DNA of 64,000 bases from Phycisphaeraceae bacterium (lineage in GTDB: Bacteria > Planctomycetota > Phycisphaerae > Phycisphaerales > UBA1924), in the NCBI GenBank assembly GCA_020639155.1, contig JACKHF010000002.1:744001-808000 (forward strand), in the 5' to 3' direction. The notes beneath the pieces were generated by a model. That model had not been told where the DNA came from and made no database searches. It saw only the letters and a program-made list of their open reading frames with translations. The position numbers were made by a program, and so were the translations under genes. Each line of letters opens with the position of its first letter. Position 1 is the stretch's first letter. Of this stretch, positions 63,118-64,000 are shown piece by piece.

Positions 63118-64000
63118 TTACGCAAGCAGGAAATCGAGTGAGCGAGTCGTCAGAATCTCCTTGCCCGAAGCAAGGTCATAAATGGCGAGTCGCTGACCCT
63201 GCTCAAACTTGAGGTTCTCCAACTGCACCGAAACCAAGCCGACCTGCGCTGTGAAGGTTTCAAGCTGTGTGAATCCCTTGTTGCCATCGATAATCACAAC
63301 AGCAAGTTTGCGACCATCCGTGATATCACCTATTTCGGCGATCAACTGGCCCTTCCCTGTTTCAGGATGGACAAGGAGTACTGCGTCGCTATTGCGATAC
63401 GTCTCTGAAGTCAGCCGGATATGTTCCGTTCCTTCTTCAAACAGAAGCGTTTGAAGCGAGCCCCCCAGCATTGAACTGAGATCATTGATAAAGGAGTCGC
63501 GCGCCAGCAACTGCTCAATCTGTGACACTTGACTTCTGACATCAAGAATCGCAACACCGAGGATAGCCGCAGCTGATATCGACGCAAGAGCCATAGCACG
63601 CCAGAATCTGGAGACTCGACGTGACGGAATTAGTCTGAGGTGTTCTTCTGATGCATCAACCTGCCCTGCGATAGCGTGTTGCACAAGCGGGCTTTCCACA
63701 AGAGTGGGGACACCGATTTGTCCAACAATGTCATGCTGATCATCAAGAACCAGTTCACCTGAAGTTCCAGCAAGCTCACCAGCACTTAGCACAGCCTTCA
63801 CAATACGATCTGCAAAGTCAGGCGAAAGGGGTTCCACTTCGGGAAGCATGCTTTCGATGCTTGCTGCAAGTGCATCAACTTCAGTTCGAACATTCGCTGT
63901 TTGTTCCGGTGATAAGCTCGACCACGCCTGATGTAGACGAATGCGGTCTGAGGGGTCTAAGCAGCCCATGAGATCTTGGCTGAGAAGCTCAGTCAGTTCG
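63118..64000 (-). CDS. Membrane anti-sigma-like protein, 5' end outside the window
   Basis: The frame is open to the window edge, so the gene is partial. An in-frame ATG at 63969 would give 283 residues, but the codons before it (reading ELTELLSQDL) fit the start of an anti-sigma-type domain. The N-terminal part has SPEQTANVRTEVDALAASIE, similar in layout to anti-sigma proteins but without the zinc Cys/His. One membrane helix (about residues 125-145 of the visible part) precedes a soluble C-terminal domain of beta character. It should sit in the cytoplasmic membrane. Confidence 0.55.
   Translation of the reverse strand, partial: ELTELLSQDLMGCLDPSDRIRLHQAWSSLSPEQTANVRTEVDALAASIESMLPEVEPLSPDFADRIVKAVLSAGELAGTSGELVLDDQHDIVGQIGVPTLVESPLVQHAIAGQVDASEEHLRLIPSRRVSRFWRAMALASISAAAILGVAILDVRSQVSQIEQLLARDSFINDLSSMLGGSLQTLLFEEGTEHIRLTSETYRNSDAVLLVHPETGKGQLIAEIGDITDGRKLAVVIIDGNKGFTQLETFTAQVGLVSVQLENLKFEQGQRLAIYDLASGKEILTTRSLDFLLA

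Overview
The window looks like chromosomal DNA of a planctomycete, most likely class Phycisphaerae. This is inferred from gene content alone: a secreted spondin-domain protein with a PEP-CTERM-like tail ending in arginines, a DUF1844 gene beside sdhCAB, Tat-exported Gfo/Idh/MocA and hydroxypyruvate-isomerase-like proteins side by side, and oversized pseudopilins. Base composition is moderate and fairly even. I see no phage, transposon, CRISPR array or rRNA. There are two tRNA genes, Lys(CTT) and Asn(GTT).

Layout. 1-5.2 kb: the end of an unknown gene, DNA polymerase III delta', an M20 peptidase, fumarylacetoacetase, and an ECF sigma factor translationally coupled to a ZAS-type anti-sigma factor. 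5.3-9.3 kb: spondin/PEP-CTERM-like exported protein with a clear terminator, a pair of Tat-exported sugar-type proteins, and a lipoprotein. 9.4-15.4 kb: tRNA-Lys, fabI, rpmF-plsX-fabH, and birA-nadC. 15.4-21 kb: an unknown membrane protein, an orphan histidine kinase, yraN and a SurA-like lipoprotein. 21-25.5 kb: DUF1844 followed by succinate dehydrogenase sdhCAB. 25.7-37 kb: mostly single genes, including tRNA-Asn, a sulfotransferase, a nucleotide-sugar-type epimerase, TauE, a sodium-solute symporter, DUF1275, a GNAT enzyme, MmgE/PrpD and sthA, plus four proteins of unknown function.

37-53.4 kb is the most distinctive part. It is one minus-strand block holding a type II secretion / type IV pilus machine: two PilB/GspE ATPases with MshEN-type N-termini, PilT, GspF, four Glu5 pseudopilins and a 1674-residue GspK-like tip protein. 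A further GspE-type ATPase, carrying an FHA domain instead of MshEN, lies at 58.4-60.1 kb. Together these suggest an export or pilus machine whose motors answer to different signals (c-di-GMP for one, phosphothreonine for another). The secretin, the alignment proteins, the prepilin peptidase and an obvious major pilin are not in this window.

53.6-64 kb: standalone CoaB coupled to an RluA pseudouridine synthase fused to a class I methyltransferase, a serine hydrolase, a peptidase C26 amidotransferase, the FHA-GspE gene, a small cysteine-rich repeat protein, a coiled-coil membrane protein with Wzz-like topology, and the 5'-truncated gene of a membrane anti-sigma-like protein.
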